Assembly: GCA_034231615.1 (NCBI GenBank)
Contig: CM067298.1
Location: forward strand, 31,874,127 to 31,938,126
Source of the DNA: Meghimatium bilineatum
Taxonomy: Eukaryota > Mollusca > Gastropoda > Stylommatophora > Philomycidae
Reading direction: 5' to 3'
DNA: 64,000 nucleotides
Below the pieces are notes generated by a model, which did no database searches, was not told the origin of the DNA, and saw only the letters and a list, made by a program, of their open reading frames with translations. The position numbers were made by a program, and so were the translations under genes. This document shows, in pieces, positions 20,476 to 32,400 of this stretch. Each line of letters starts with the position of its first letter. Position 1 is the first letter of the stretch.

Positions 20476-20687
20476 TGTGTACGAAGTGGATGTTTTAAAG
20501 AAATCCCCAGGTTGCTGCTGCAGAATTATGTACTATGTGAGGGATACTCCAGGCAAGCAAGTGCAACTTTGTTGATAGGAAAAAAGCATATATGGGAAAA
20601 CAGGAGTACAATGAGGTCAATCCTCAAAGACGTTTGAACCCCTTTGATATTGAGCGATGAACTAGGTTGCAGCCATATATTAGTTAC

Positions 20688-20732
<45 letters not shown>

Positions 20733-21376
20733 CACCGAAAAGACCAATTGACGTGTCGTTAACCTCATTAATCTCTAACCTGCACATGACACGCCAACAA
20801 ATCTACCAAACAAATTGCATTCCTTTCAATGTCCAGAAACAATTATAACAGCTTTTGCGCAGGTGCACCAGGCTGTAGTTATCAAAGGGACAATAAATCA
20901 GTCACTAGTCGAGCATGCATTGTATCCATTTTCTTTATGTTCCCGTTTGGTGCTTCAATTATTTATCCAAGCTGTAATGATTAGTACAATCTGTTTCAAC
21001 TCCATGTATTTTATGCGTATTCTAGGAAAGTTTCTCATTTCATTATTTTCTCTATTATACCAATATCATCTTTTGTTGTACGGGCTTTTCAAGAAACCCA
21101 TATAAATTGCACAGAGGTTCTCAACTTTGTGTGTCAATCGTGACATACCTAGTCGATGTATTCTAAGTACACGATCATTTTTCATACTAAAACTTTGCTT
21201 TTCATGAATATCCTAGATATATCAGTTACCATATCGTTAAATAGACCTTCCAGCAATGTTATAACATGATGCTAAAAATAATTGACAATACATTAAAATA
21301 TAGTGTACTAATCATACACATCATAATAAGCAATTGTATAATATAATAAGGAATTTTGGCGTCCGTTATCAAACTC
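20476..21376. other. Unassigned; (TA)n at 20694 and a hAT-like end at 21112
   Basis: (TA)n runs from 20694 to 20729. CAGAGGTTCTCAACTTTGTG at 21112 matches the general hAT terminal form CAG-x-GGTTCTCAA-x-CTT, but no partner end is visible. Confidence 0.4.
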
Positions 21377-21544
21377 CTGTTCGTCGAAGACGGATGTGTC
21401 GGGCCATTGGCGCAAATAAAATGGCGACACAACGCATTTCCATTCTCTAGACTACATCCTTCTGGAAATCTAATAGGACCATGGTCCTGATACAAGAGAT
21501 ATCCAGTGGGAGTTTGAGAATGAACGCTGAAGAAGAAGAAGAAA
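21377..21544 (+). mobile_element. SINE-like repeat S1, copy 3
   Basis: Sense orientation: GAAGACGGATGTGTCGGGCC, CATTTCCATTCTCTAGACTA, GGACCATGGTCCTG in the loop, GAGTTTGAGAATGAACGCTG, then (GAA)4. The hairpin arms are slightly eroded (ATCCTTCTGG, ATATCCAGTGG). The sequence AACTCCTG occurs just before the element (about 21370) and again just after the tail (21545), so it may be part of a target-site duplication. Confidence 0.85.
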
Positions 21545-23194
21545 ACTCCTGCTGATTAGCAGAGTGTAGCCTGGAGTACGAAATGAGTTGTCTTAATGTT
21601 TACAAATTGTGTGCAACATCTGCACCTTGTAGTCTGATATCCAATTGCGCTTGGATTAATTTGATATATTGGATGAAAATCCATGAAGTGTTAGATCACA
21701 TTTATCGGCTACTTTGTCTTTCTAAGGCAGAGGGTTACCAACATAATTTCAAATCCTTCTTAGTCATATCTTGTTACATTGGTTGCAGATCACATTGTTA
21801 CTATTCTTTTCTCAACTTTTAAGTCCTGAAACATTTGATCATACTAACGTCTATCTTGTAATTGTAATACTTCATCACAACAGGCAGGCAAATTATGTTT
21901 CACTTCATATTCTATCAGTGGCGTCCCCTCTAAACAACGTAAATAGCCCACACACATTACTATTTATTTGCTATAAATATTAGAACAAAAAAATATGCGG
22001 TTTTATTCGGTATTTAACAACTATTCGACCTTGAGAAACACAAACAGTATCCGCCCTTGCAGTTTGAAGTCAAAAGCCATTAAAAAACAAACAAAAACAA
22101 ACTATCCAACGTACTGAAAGTTTGCCGCCAAGAATGTTTGGCGTTAAAAAAAGTATATGATATTAGGGAAAAAAGGTAGTGTCTGGTGAAGCAAAGGTTG
22201 CAAAGCCGTTGATTTTTAAATATCTACGGCACTAGCGTACTAACGCTGTCTTCAGACCAATCACACGTTTAGAAATAATGTATGATGACGCGTTTTCTGG
22301 AAATTGTAAACTGAAACCCTCCATCGCAGTGCATAAGCCAAAAACTATTATTTGTGTGTATGTAATTAATTATGTTGTGAGTAACTTTTGAAATATGGAA
22401 AAAGTAAGTTTACCCATGATTCTCTACAGTACTACAGACTTTCTAACTGAATTAATTTGGACCCCGTTCATTACGATTTTATTATTGTTAGCCTTTTAAT
22501 AGGTCGCTAGTTACATACTTGAAGTCGCGTGCCAAAAATAACCAAGGTCAACCAATAGATTTCACGCATTTCGGAAACTGTTCATGTTTACGATTTAGTA
22601 AAAAGGTCTCCTATATTGCCAATCGATCACAGCTACCGAATTCAAATATTGTTAATTTATATTGACAACTCCTGTGCGTAATTTATCGTATGAACAACGA
22701 TGTGTGTTGTAGTTGCAAAGACTAATCCCGCGTTTGTCAATTAAAGAATTTTGTAATAACAGAAATCCAATTACAGAATAACAAATTTTCAATCGTCCTG
22801 TTATGGCATATTTCCTTGGATAGCTGCCTTCGCTGACAAACAATCAAATATTTTGCTATGTATGTCTATTGTTTGGGATCAAAGACTATGAGTGGAACAA
22901 TGAAGACATTCGTGATTTAAGAATCTTTGAAAAGCACTTACCACTCTTCAAAACAGCATTTATTACACAATGAGGCATTTCATACGCTGGGCAAGACGCG
23001 AATCCAACTTGTGCTATCGAAAGCTGTACGACTACGAGCAATAAGACTTAATGAGAATGTGTTTTCAAACAGACAATACTTTTATCTACTCATTAAGTCA
23101 GTCATATTTTTAAGTAAACAAGAACTAGCATTCCGTGGGCACAGAAGTAAAAATGTGTTTATGGTGTGACCACAAAAGGTTGGGGTGTGGGATG
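21545..23194. other. Unassigned region
   Basis: AT-rich with scattered frames under 85 codons and none with known motifs. No repeats are detected by eye. Confidence 0.3.
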
Positions 23195-23282
23195 GGGGGG
23201 GGGAGAGTTTAAGAGCTACCTACCTATTTAAAAAAAGGCCTCTCGGCGTCCCCAATATAAAAAAGTCACAATACGCCACTGT
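23195..23282 (-). mobile_element. R2 terminus, inverted copy
   Basis: In reverse complement it reads CAGTGGCGTATTGTGAC, GGGGACGCCGAGAGGCC and ATAGGTAGGTAGCTCT, matching 1541-1605. A poly-G run adjoins it at 23194-23203. Confidence 0.55.
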
Positions 23283-23299
23283 ATCTTATATCACAACAC

Positions 23300-23460
23300 G
23301 CAGACCGATTATCTTCACTTCCAATTCTATTTCAAAATAAACAGACCATTTATCTGCACTTCCAATCCTATAGAAAAACAGTTAGACTAACCATTTATCG
23401 AGTCTTATAATTATTTATCCCAACAGACAGACCATTTATCTTCGCTTCCACTTCTGTTAT
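23300..23460 (+). repeat. Degenerate tandem repeat, about 3-4 units
   Basis: CAGACCATTTATCTTCACTT-like segments recur at about 23300, 23340, 23385 and 23425, with uneven spacing. Confidence 0.5.
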
Positions 23461-23516
23461 TATTATTCATGCTTTCTTTGACCTCCCACTTCCTTGATTC
23501 TTGAAATAGATACCCC

Positions 23517-23677
23517 TGCCGAAGACGGATGTGTCGGGCCATTGGCGAAAATAAAACGGCGACACATCGCATTTCCATTCTCTGAACTACATCCTGCTGA
23601 AAATCTAGAATGGATCATGGTCCTGCTACTAGAGAAATCCAGCAGGAGTTTGAGAATGAACGCTGAAGAAGAAGAAA
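23517..23677 (+). mobile_element. SINE-like repeat S1, copy 4
   Basis: Sense orientation: GCCGAAGACGGATGTGTCGG, ATAAAACGGCGACACATCGC, TACATCCTGCTGAAAATCTA, ATCCAGCAGGAGTTTGAGAA, TGAACGCTGAAGAAGAAGAA. Full length, with a (GAA)n tail. Confidence 0.85.
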
Positions 23678-23977
23678 TAGAAACCAGTATCACTGCACAA
23701 GGAACATTTATTGCTATACGTGATAGTTATTCGTTTTAGCAGCAATCCTTAATTATTCAGACTCAAAAGTTCTAGTCAGATGATTGTATTTTTATGATAT
23801 CTGAATATTTACAAAAAAGAACACACATTTTCCCCTCACTGATCACCCATGATCACCAACATGCCTGTTATTCTTTGCACTTATACCGTATCACCTCTAG
23901 CATCATTATCTTCATTCTGCAGAAAATATATAACAATCTTTATTAGGCCAGCCGTATGTGTTCTCAGTACTGTATCA

Positions 23978-24083
23978 ATCAACTACATCAGTGCCTGCAA
24001 ATGTGTCTACTCGCCCCAGGGCAGTATAAATCAACCACATCAAACCTACAAATGTGTCTACTCGCCTCAGGGCAGTATATCAA
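23978..24083 (+). repeat. 52-bp tandem duplication
   Basis: ATCAACTACATCAGTGCCTG...GGGCAGTATA recurs once 52 bp later with a few changes (CCAC, AAACCTAC, CCTCAGG). Confidence 0.9.
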
Positions 24084-24202
24084 TGTATTATTCTGAAAAC
24101 CACCTACGATTTAGGCGAACAAGAAAGTATGTGTAGATCAAGCCAGTTAACAATAGGAACAATAATCATGTTCTATTTTCGACATATACTTGAGGTGAAT
24201 AG

Positions 24203-24344
<142 letters not shown>

Positions 24345-24914
24345 CCGTTTGATCTACGTTGGTTCATAGATCACCAAACAAACAAGGTAAGCTATGATTA
24401 TATTGGTAGATATTTCCTAAAAAAAACATGATATGACTTAAGCGTTTTGAACATACTTCCCTAAAATGATATTGTTCAAACGGTTTCCGAAATTCCATGT
24501 TTAAAGTGTTTCCGTAAAACATCTTGAGACTTCCTTAACAAATCGTGATGATTATGTTAATATTATGTAAAAGAAATATATGTGCTTTTTGTGCTAAATA
24601 CCAAGTACGCTAAGAATAACATAATATTTGTGAAAAATCAGTAAGTACCATAAGAAGTATCGTTTTGTTTAAACACAAACAAAAAAAAAAACCAGAAAAA
24701 AAAGAAAAGAGAAGTAAGATTAATCAATATATTATTGTGCTATTTATATTATATTATTGTAATATATAAGAATATGTATATAGTTATTTGTACATAAAAC
24801 TAAAAAATACTACAAATTACGACTACAAAAGTAAAAGATACTACAAACAATGACAAGTACAAAAGCTAAAAATACTGTCATACAATGACTAAAAGAACAA
24901 AACCTGTAAATACT
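24345..24914. other. Unassigned, AT-rich
   Basis: There is a poly-A-rich patch near 24680-24710 and loosely repeated ACTACAAA/TACAAAAG motifs at 24800-24890. No gene seen. Confidence 0.35.
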
Positions 24915-25205
24915 AAGGTAAAGGTAGGTCACATGGCATCTGCCGTCGGGGATGAAGATAACTCTTCATGTACTAAGCCGCAGCAACTATTAGGTGGGGT
25001 GGCCAGTTCCCTTCCTTGCTGTTTTTTACCTTCCCTAACTCATGCGTCAGGTACTCATTTACAGCTGAGTCGACTGGAGGAGTGGTCGTGTCAAGTGAGA
25101 AATCACAACTCTGATTTTTTTTTTAATGTCCGGACGTGGTTTCGAACCTGCACGCTGTAACCAGATGATAGCAAGTAAGCTCACTATCCACTAGGCTACC
25201 GCATT
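24915..25205 (-). mobile_element. tRNA-derived SINE S2, copy 2 (best preserved)
   Basis: On the minus strand the head is GCGGTAGCCTAGTGGATAGT (A-box TAGCCTAGTGG), and CAGGTTCGAAACCACG carries the B-box GGTTCGAAACC. After an A-rich linker comes AGTCGACTCAGCTGTAAATG, then GAGTACCTGACGCATGAG, GGGAAGGTAAAAAACAGCAA and GGAACTGGCCACCCCACC. The 3' part reads GCGGCTTAGTACATGAAGAG to CATGTGACCTACC. The same body occurs at 53225-53420, and a related central block at 17215-17462 sits behind another head. Confidence 0.85.
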
Positions 25206-25659
25206 ATATAATTACAAGGACAAACGCTAAAAATACTACAAACTATGATTGATTCTTGATTACAAAATGACTTCACAGCACATGGGGCATTCATAAGTGC
25301 TCCGTCTTTCGTTCCAGCAGCTATCCCAGTGTATGTAGACTCAGTGTCCCGGTCAGGTGTTGATTGTTGTCGCTTCTGGACTTTAAAATTATTTTACTTT
25401 TCCTTCTCTCACCTCTAGATACTTCAATTTCTGACATTTTCTGTATGTGTACGTTCTCAGCCTCATTGACATCATCTTCAACTTGAAATGAATTTATTAC
25501 TGCCTTGATTGTCTGCTTGATCTCTTCTCAGCATTGTACCATCTATCGTTGTAGTGCCTGCCGGTAAGTCCACTTTCCCCACTTTCCTCTCGTTTCCTCT
25601 GACCCCATCATGACCAGGATGGGCAAAACACGGATAGAACTGAAAGAAACAGCTACATT

Positions 25660-26200
25660 ATCATCAGGTGCCATGCCGGCTAGCGTAGACGATCATGGTT
25701 CTCCACAGTTCTCTATCTCCAGTATTATGTATCAGGATCGTTGTTTTTCCCTGCCGTGGCAGGTTGTTAAACTATCTAATATTTTCTCACGTTGTCGTCA
25801 TCCGTCTCTGTTGCCTTCAATCTTGCCTGTTGTACCTGTCCTCCAAACATGCCTGTCTCATAACATGGCCAAAAAATAAAGATTGTCTTTTTCTTATATT
25901 ATTGATTAAGCTCTGTCTCACAATTGACTCTTTCAACACTCCCACATTAGTTTACCTGACAATCCATGGTATTCTCAGCATTCTTCTTTAGAACCACATC
26001 TCAACTGCCTCTAATTTCCCACTTTCCTCTTTGTTTATTGTCAAAAACTCACATCCATAAGTTAGTATAGGAGTTACATAACACTCTGCAGAACTCTCTT
26101 CCTCACCTCTAATGACAAGGTCATATTATACAATATATTTTTGATTTTTCTGAATGTTGTCCTTGCTTGTCTTATTCTGTTTCTTATTTCTGTTGAAAAT
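25660..26200 (-). pseudogene. LINE RT C-terminal fragment (family J)
   Basis: The minus strand reads PILTYGCEFLTINKEES, KLEAVEMWF, a stop, RRMLRIPWI, TNVGVLKESIVRQSLINNIR, KRQSLFFGHVMRQACLE, and ends ELWRTMI, YASRHGT and a stop. These are textbook LINE C-terminal landmarks (YGCE-x-W, RRMLRI-x-W, FFGHV-x-R). At least three in-frame stops make it dead. The 3' end matches 4960-5127, so both derive from the same family. Confidence 0.85.
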
Positions 26201-28867
26201 ATCTACATACAGTACAAGATGGAAGATATTTTGTGAAAACTGTCCCTCGTCAATGCAGTCCCGTGGAGGCATCGAGATTGATACTACAAGTGAACTATTT
26301 GATTTTCCCGGTGTTTTAAATTGTCACTTTGCGCATACTTTATGTCGACAGTTGTCGAAAAACATGGAAAGTCAAATAGCGTCACTTTTTGAGAATGCAC
26401 CAATGAGTTTACATGACTGTTTATAAGTGGCGAGGGACTCGGCCAAGAGTTGTGCTTCGCGGGGAATAGAAACGACTATTGTTAATATTATGATAACTGA
26501 CAGCGCGTCAAAAAGCAGATGTTTGAACATTAAGTTAGTGTCTCTGGGCATCTGTAGCCGATCGATAGCGACGCAGACGGCGGCAAAAGATCAACAATTT
26601 TGACCGTAGTTAGTATTCAGATTGGTGACCAGCGTGCAATTACATGGAATGCTTATGTAAACAAGTTGGGAAATACGGCTGACCTTCTATCTATATGACG
26701 ACACATGGACACGTTTCAGTGAAGTTGATACCACTATTGTCTAGAAAGACGACAAGGTGCCTAGATTTGTTACTACCTTCATCACATGTTAACTGACTGT
26801 TAAATTTCTGTTTTGGTTGATAATTATTGTGATTCCGATATGTCGTCCATTTATAGCAACCTCACACGTCACTCATAGATCCGAGTACGAGTACATAGAT
26901 CCGAGTACGCGTACATAGATTCGAGTACCAGTTACTGTACATTTATTGGTATGTCCAGAGTCAAGTAACATCTGTCACGTTAACAAGTTACCAACTTAAG
27001 CCGTCCCCGTGTCAAGTTAAATCAGAACTGTCATCTTCCGTTTGATTATTTTAACGGCCATCTCTTCCTGTCTACCCTGGAGCTCAATGTGAATTTCCGA
27101 CGGCCGGGGTATTTCTAGAAACAGTACTTCAAACACGACTTGGGAAATTACCGGCCTTGCAATAACAAGTTCACTGGAGACGAAGCCATTATGCAAATCG
27201 AGAGTATTAAGTTTCTCTCAAATCTCTCCTACTACCCTTATTCTTCTGTTTCGTTCATCTTCGTTCCAGTTGTACCTCAATCCTACCTCATTCTTCTGTT
27301 TTGTATATCTACATTTAATCTATATACCTAAATATTGTATAAAAAAAGCACAAAACGCCATTATATAATATTTATAGGTATCTAGAATCAGTGGACACAC
27401 AGTGTCTGCATTCAATTGTACCACGATATAAACGTCTTATTTATAGCTTCGAATATATCAGTATATGTCTGCACTAAGTTATCTCTCTCTGACTAAATGT
27501 CTGCAGGCAGTAATTTGTAGCTCCTAACAGCTGCACTCATTTATATCTCATTATATACTTCTTAGCAAGTGCGCGTAACTGACATTTCCATTTCCTCTAC
27601 TAAACAAAACGTACAGTTTCTCTAATGAATCCTAACTGGACCAGAAGGTAGCTTCCCATGTGCAGCACTTCCTGGAATTCTTGGCTTGATAAATGTATAG
27701 AGTAATTGAATATTACAATTATATTGAAAATAATAATTATTATAATTATAAAAATTCAAGTAATTGAAAATTTGCGGATCTAGAGTCTGTTTTATCGCCT
27801 TTATAGTAGTCAAGAATAAAGGGTTGTCGTTACTTGTTCTCGTATTTCTAAGACGGAAATTCTCGAAATTCTTTTCTACCTGAACATGGCCCTGATGCGC
27901 GGGCCGTAGTTAGCATCAAGTCTGTAATTCCTGTACCTTGTATCCGATATTTTTTTCTGCACGCTATTTTATGAGAGTTTGTAATAGCGCTTCGATCCGT
28001 TACTTATTGTCAGACTGAACTTATGAAGTCTACTGCTAGGACAATCAAGTAGATGTAGAGTAAGTGTCTTGGTCATCTGAGGTTCATGGTGCTGATTTCC
28101 ATTAGCTTTTTTCTCTCTAACACCAGGTTGATCTGTCTGGAGACTAGTTTTGAAATAAATTCATCTTCTCACTGCACTACCTTGTGATTACATCTAGTTA
28201 ATCATTCTGTACTCTAATGTTGAAGCCATTTGATCATATCACAGCGATATGCATTGATTGTAGTTTTTTTGGTACTGTTTTAAAACTCCTACACATTTCT
28301 GTATAGTCAGTTTTCTTTAGCTATCCTGCACTGACTTGTATTTTCATGAATATACTTATCTTTTCTCGGATATTTTCCCCATTAATTGAAAAATTTTCCT
28401 CGCTATCCATTTATGATTTGCAGTCGCTCTAATTCTAATAAAGTTCGTTTCAATGGCGATGGGTCTATATAAGAAATGTAAGTATTGCTTGCAAATTTAA
28501 ATTTGATTATATTTCTTACAAAATAACAAAATGTTGTATAAAATTATGTCATTCTGTAAGTATTTTTAAAGCGTATACAATTTGTCATTATTAGTATATG
28601 AGTAATAACTAAAAAAATATGTGAAGAGAAAAGTAGAAAATAAATACGCTTCTTCTATGACAAGTTATTGTATTTTGTAATCATCATTTCAGACGCGTAC
28701 AACCTGCATGTTACAATGTACTGGTTTGAGGTTTCTCCAAGAAAAGAGCTACCATACTCGGTTATATGTTGTTTTTTTTTAAATTTCTGAAACCTATTAC
28801 TTAGGGACAAGTTGCTATTTATTTGAAATATTTTTAAAACACTTATGACATCATCTTCATGTTTAGA
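26201..28867. other. Unassigned; 20-bp triplet repeat at 26874
   Basis: CATAGATCCGAGTACGAGTA occurs three times head to tail at 26874-26933 with minor changes. 26440-26660 is somewhat GC-richer with no recognisable content. Elsewhere AT-rich, and no gene is recognised. Confidence 0.35.
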
Positions 28868-29218
28868 ACCGACTACAGAGTTAAATATTATCAATTTCTC
28901 GGATACCTAATTACAATTTATGGCAGATGTGAAACAGAAGTTAAAAGTAGAATAGGTGTGGCTAAATGTACTTTTAATGACATGAGGAAATTTGTAACAT
29001 CTAAACAAATTACTAATATGCTAAAAATGAGAATTATAAAATGCTACATCTATTCTATATTAATGTATGGCCCAAAAAACATGGACACTAAACAAACAAT
29101 TAGAAACCAAATGGATGCCTTTGAGATGTGGATATATAGAAAATAGGAAGAACATAATGGAAGGAGAACACAACAACAAAGATTTTCTAACAACAATTAA
29201 TATGAACAAAGAGGAGGT
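28868..29218 (+). pseudogene. LINE RT fragment (family B), truncated at both ends
   Basis: A plus frame of 95 codons reads YRVKYYQFLGYLITIYGRCE, TEVKSRIGVAKCTFNDMRKF and KQITNMLKMRIIKCYIYSIL, nearly co-linear with 59700-59950 on the minus strand. A frameshift at the MYG-x-x-W motif moves the rest (KTWTLNKQLETKW) to another frame. It stops at NMNKEE, exactly where an opposed LINE fragment begins. Confidence 0.85.
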
Positions 29219-29690
29219 TCTTCCACCTTCGACGGTTTCCAGTATTATTGTTTTTGACAAGCAATCATATCAGCGTACATGACCAAACCATGCAAGTTTT
29301 CATTGTTTCACTATAACATGTATACAATCTCTATTTTAATTCTTACATACATATTTGTCTTATGCTTTCTATAGGAGATTTGTAGAATTTGTCGGTAACA
29401 TTTGTATTTGAAGGCATGCAATCGTCTTCCCATGTCCTCAATGAGTGTCCAACTCTCACAACCATTTATCACAATAGGGAGAGCTAGTGAGTCATACAGT
29501 CTGAATTTCACTCTAACACTGAAGTTGATTTTCCGAATTAAGCTTTGCCTTGACATAAACGCTAAAACCATCTTTAGCCTTATCTTTAAATTCTACTTTT
29601 CATTTTCCATCGCTACATATGCTAGATCCGAGGTATTTGAAAACATTTTCCTCCTCATATTTATATATCCATTCATCATGATGATGGTCT
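29219..29690 (-). pseudogene. LINE RT C-terminal fragment (family C)
   Basis: The minus strand reads NVFKYLGSSICSDGKWKVEF, then VRVKFRLYDSLALPIVINGC, ESWTLIEDMGRRLHAFKYKC, YRQILQISYRKHKTN, and later SKTIILETVEGGR after a frame change. YLGS, GCESWTL and RQILQIS are standard landmarks. It abuts the family B fragment tail to tail at about 29218. Confidence 0.85.
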
Positions 29691-29693
29691 GTG

Positions 29694-30285
29694 ATTATAA
29701 TAAAACTATACTACAATAAAACTATATTACAATAACACTATATTACAATAAAACTATATTACAATAAAACTATATTACAATAACACTATATTACAACAAA
29801 ACTATATTACAATAACACTATATTACAATAAAACTATATTACAATAAAACTATATTACAATAAAACTATATTACAATAAAACTATATTACAACAAAACTA
29901 TACTACAACAAAACTATACTACAATAAAACTATATTACAATAAAACTATATTACAACAGAACTATACTACAACAAAACTATACTACAATAAAACTATACT
30001 ACAACAAAACTATACTACAATAAAACTATATTACAATAAAACTATATTACAACAAAACTATATTACAATAAAACTATACTACAACAAAACTATATTACAA
30101 CAAAACTATATTACAACAAAACTATATTACAATAAAACTATACTACAATAAAACTATATTACGTTAGAACTATATTACAATAGAACTATATTACAATAAA
30201 ACTGCATTAAAACAAAACTATATTACAACAAAACTATATTACAATATAACTGTATTATAACAAAAATATATTGCAACAAAGTTGA
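29694..30285 (+). repeat. 16-bp minisatellite, about 37 copies
   Basis: The unit is ACTATATTACAATAAA. Variants are CAACAAA for CAATAAA and TACTAC for TATTAC, patchily clustered. The array starts at the end of the family C fragment. Confidence 0.95.
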
Positions 30286-30290
30286 AAACA

Positions 30291-30430
30291 GGGTAAAGAA
30301 GGTTTTTTTAATCATTGGAAACGCACAGGAAAACATACATAAATCGACTTTAAGGCGAAAAGTATGTTATATAAAATAAAGGATGACACTGCCAAATGGA
30401 CTAACCTAATGGCTAACATGACTAACCTAA
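30291..30430 (-). mobile_element. SINE-like repeat S5, copy 1 (3' part)
   Basis: CAGGGTAAAGAAGGTTTTTTTAATCA, then AAACATACATAAATCGAC, matches copies at 33446 and 42913. The conserved end on the minus strand reads TGATTAAAAAAACCTTC-TTTACCCTG. Confidence 0.5.
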
Positions 30431-31465
30431 TGGGAACATACATTGTGCAATTGGAAAAGGGGAAATCAGAGCTTTCTTTCATACACAGAAAACTATAATT
30501 CTCAACAATATGCAATGATTCCTACTTAGTGTATGTCTACGTGTTTATGCAAGTTCCATGTTGACATCCAATCACAGGAAAATCTGAAACTATTTAGTGG
30601 TATGTCTATTGACCACTATTGACAACATGATCTATTGATTGCATGCCTTCAATACAACCATTCACTCCAAATTACAAATATACATGTGCATATTTCTAGT
30701 CTACTTAACAAACACTAAGATATACAATACTCTGTATTTATCTTACATTCAAGATGTCGTATATTACTTTCATGGTATATCTGTGATATTCTGTATTGTA
30801 AGCTTTTATGTGTATTGCTGTATGACTTCAGTAGTTTTAATTATTCGGAGGTCGTGGTGGCTTGATTACCAGAGCCACGACATACTATTTTTAATGGTTA
30901 AAAGCTTGAATATAAGCAAATCAGACAAACGTCCGCTTTGAAAGGAGTGCACCTCACCAAAACAGATTCTTTCTATTTAACTAAACAAATATAATTTAAC
31001 CATTGGTTAGTTTGAGATGATTGTTTGCTGATCCAGCGGTCTATGGGTTCATGCCCTTTGACCGCATTATATTTCTGGGGAGTGTAGATTTTCGTCCCAC
31101 CCCGGGCCAGAGCCAGAGAACAACTATCACACTACTAGGAAGGTAGGTTTCAACCTATGAACTGCTCTGAGCCACTGCAGCCAAGATAGGGTTCACTGTG
31201 CTCATTCCCCGCCACCAATTGACTACTGGTTATGCCGAACTTCTCTATTGCTCCAGGCATTGCTCCTGTTTGAGATAGGAATAGTTGTTATGGAAGCATC
31301 GGTGAGCTGGGTAGCTGTGAGTGACATAGTTGTCAGGGTGATAGCTTTGTGAGTAGGATATGTGTGAGAACAGATAGTGTGTCATGGCGGCATTTTTTTA
31401 GTTCTGAGTGAGTTAATTGTGATAAGGATAGTGTGTCTAGAGTAGCTTCGACGGCGGTAGATGTG
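30431..31465. other. Unassigned; possible SINE at 30990-31210
   Basis: GATCCAGCGGTCTATGGGTTCATGCCC near 31030 has a B-box-like core (GGGTTCATGCC) and a GC-richer body to about 31210. It may be a further SINE, but no second copy is visible here. Confidence 0.3.
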
Positions 31466-31468
31466 ACA

Positions 31469-32400
31469 GAGTTAGTTCAAGTATGGCTAGCTGTGGCGAG
31501 GGTGTTTGTGACTGAGTTAGTTTAAGTATGGCTAGCTGTAGCGAGAGTGGTTGTGACTGAGTTAGTTTAAGTATGACTAGCTGTGGCGAGAGTGGTTGTG
31601 ACTGAGTTAGTTCAAGTATGACTAGCTGTGGCGAGAGTGGTTGTGACTGAGTTAGTTTAAGTATGGCTAGCTGTAGCGAGAGTGGTTGTGACTGAGTTAG
31701 TTTAAGTATGACTAGCTGTGGCGAGAGTGGTTGTGACTGAGTTAGTTCAAGTATGACTAGCTGTGGCGAGAGTGGTTGTGACTGAGTTAGTTTAAGTATG
31801 GCTAGCTGTAGCGAGAGTGGTTGTGACTGAGTTAGTTTAAGTATGACTAGCTGTGGCGAGAGTGGTTGTGACTGAGTTAGTTCAAGTATGACTAGCTGTG
31901 GCGAGAGTGGTTGTGACTGAGTTAGTTTAAGTATGACTAGCTGTGGCGAGAGTGGTTGTGACTGAGTTAGTTCAAGTATGACTAGCTGTGGCGAGAGTGG
32001 TTGTGACTGAGTTAGTTTAAGTATGACTAGCTGTGGCGAGAGTGGTTGTGACTGAGTTAGTTCAAGTATGACTAGCTGTGGCGAGAGTGGTTGTGACTGA
32101 GTTAGTTTAAGTATGACTAGCTGTGGCGAGAGTGGTTGTGACTGAGTTAGTTCAAGTATGACTAGCTGTGGCGAGAGTGGTTGTGACTGAGTTAGTTCAA
32201 GTATAACTAGCTGTGGCGAGAGTGGTTGTGACTGAGTTAGTTCAAGTATAACTAGCTGTGGCGTGAGTGCTTGTGAATGAGTTAGTTCAAGTACGACTAG
32301 CTGTGGAGAAGGTGGTTGTGAATTAGTTAGTTTTACCTTGTATAACTGTGGAGAGTGTGATTATGATTGAGTTAGTTCTAACATGATTAGCTGTTGCTAA
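31469..32400 (+). repeat. 45-bp minisatellite, about 20 copies, with higher-order structure
   Basis: The unit is GAGTTAGTTCAAGTATGACT, then AGCTGTGGCGAGAGTGGTTG and TGACT. Three variants (TTT-GGC-GTAG, TTT-GAC-GTGG, TTC-GAC-GTGG) repeat as a 135-bp trimer from 31514 to about 31918. They then repeat as a 90-bp dimer (the last two variants) to about 32188. Units after 32189 are diverged. Stops in every unit rule out coding. Confidence 0.95.

Noticed and set aside
25130..25205. Functional tRNA gene on the minus strand
   Set aside because: The head is fused to a SINE body that recurs at 53225.
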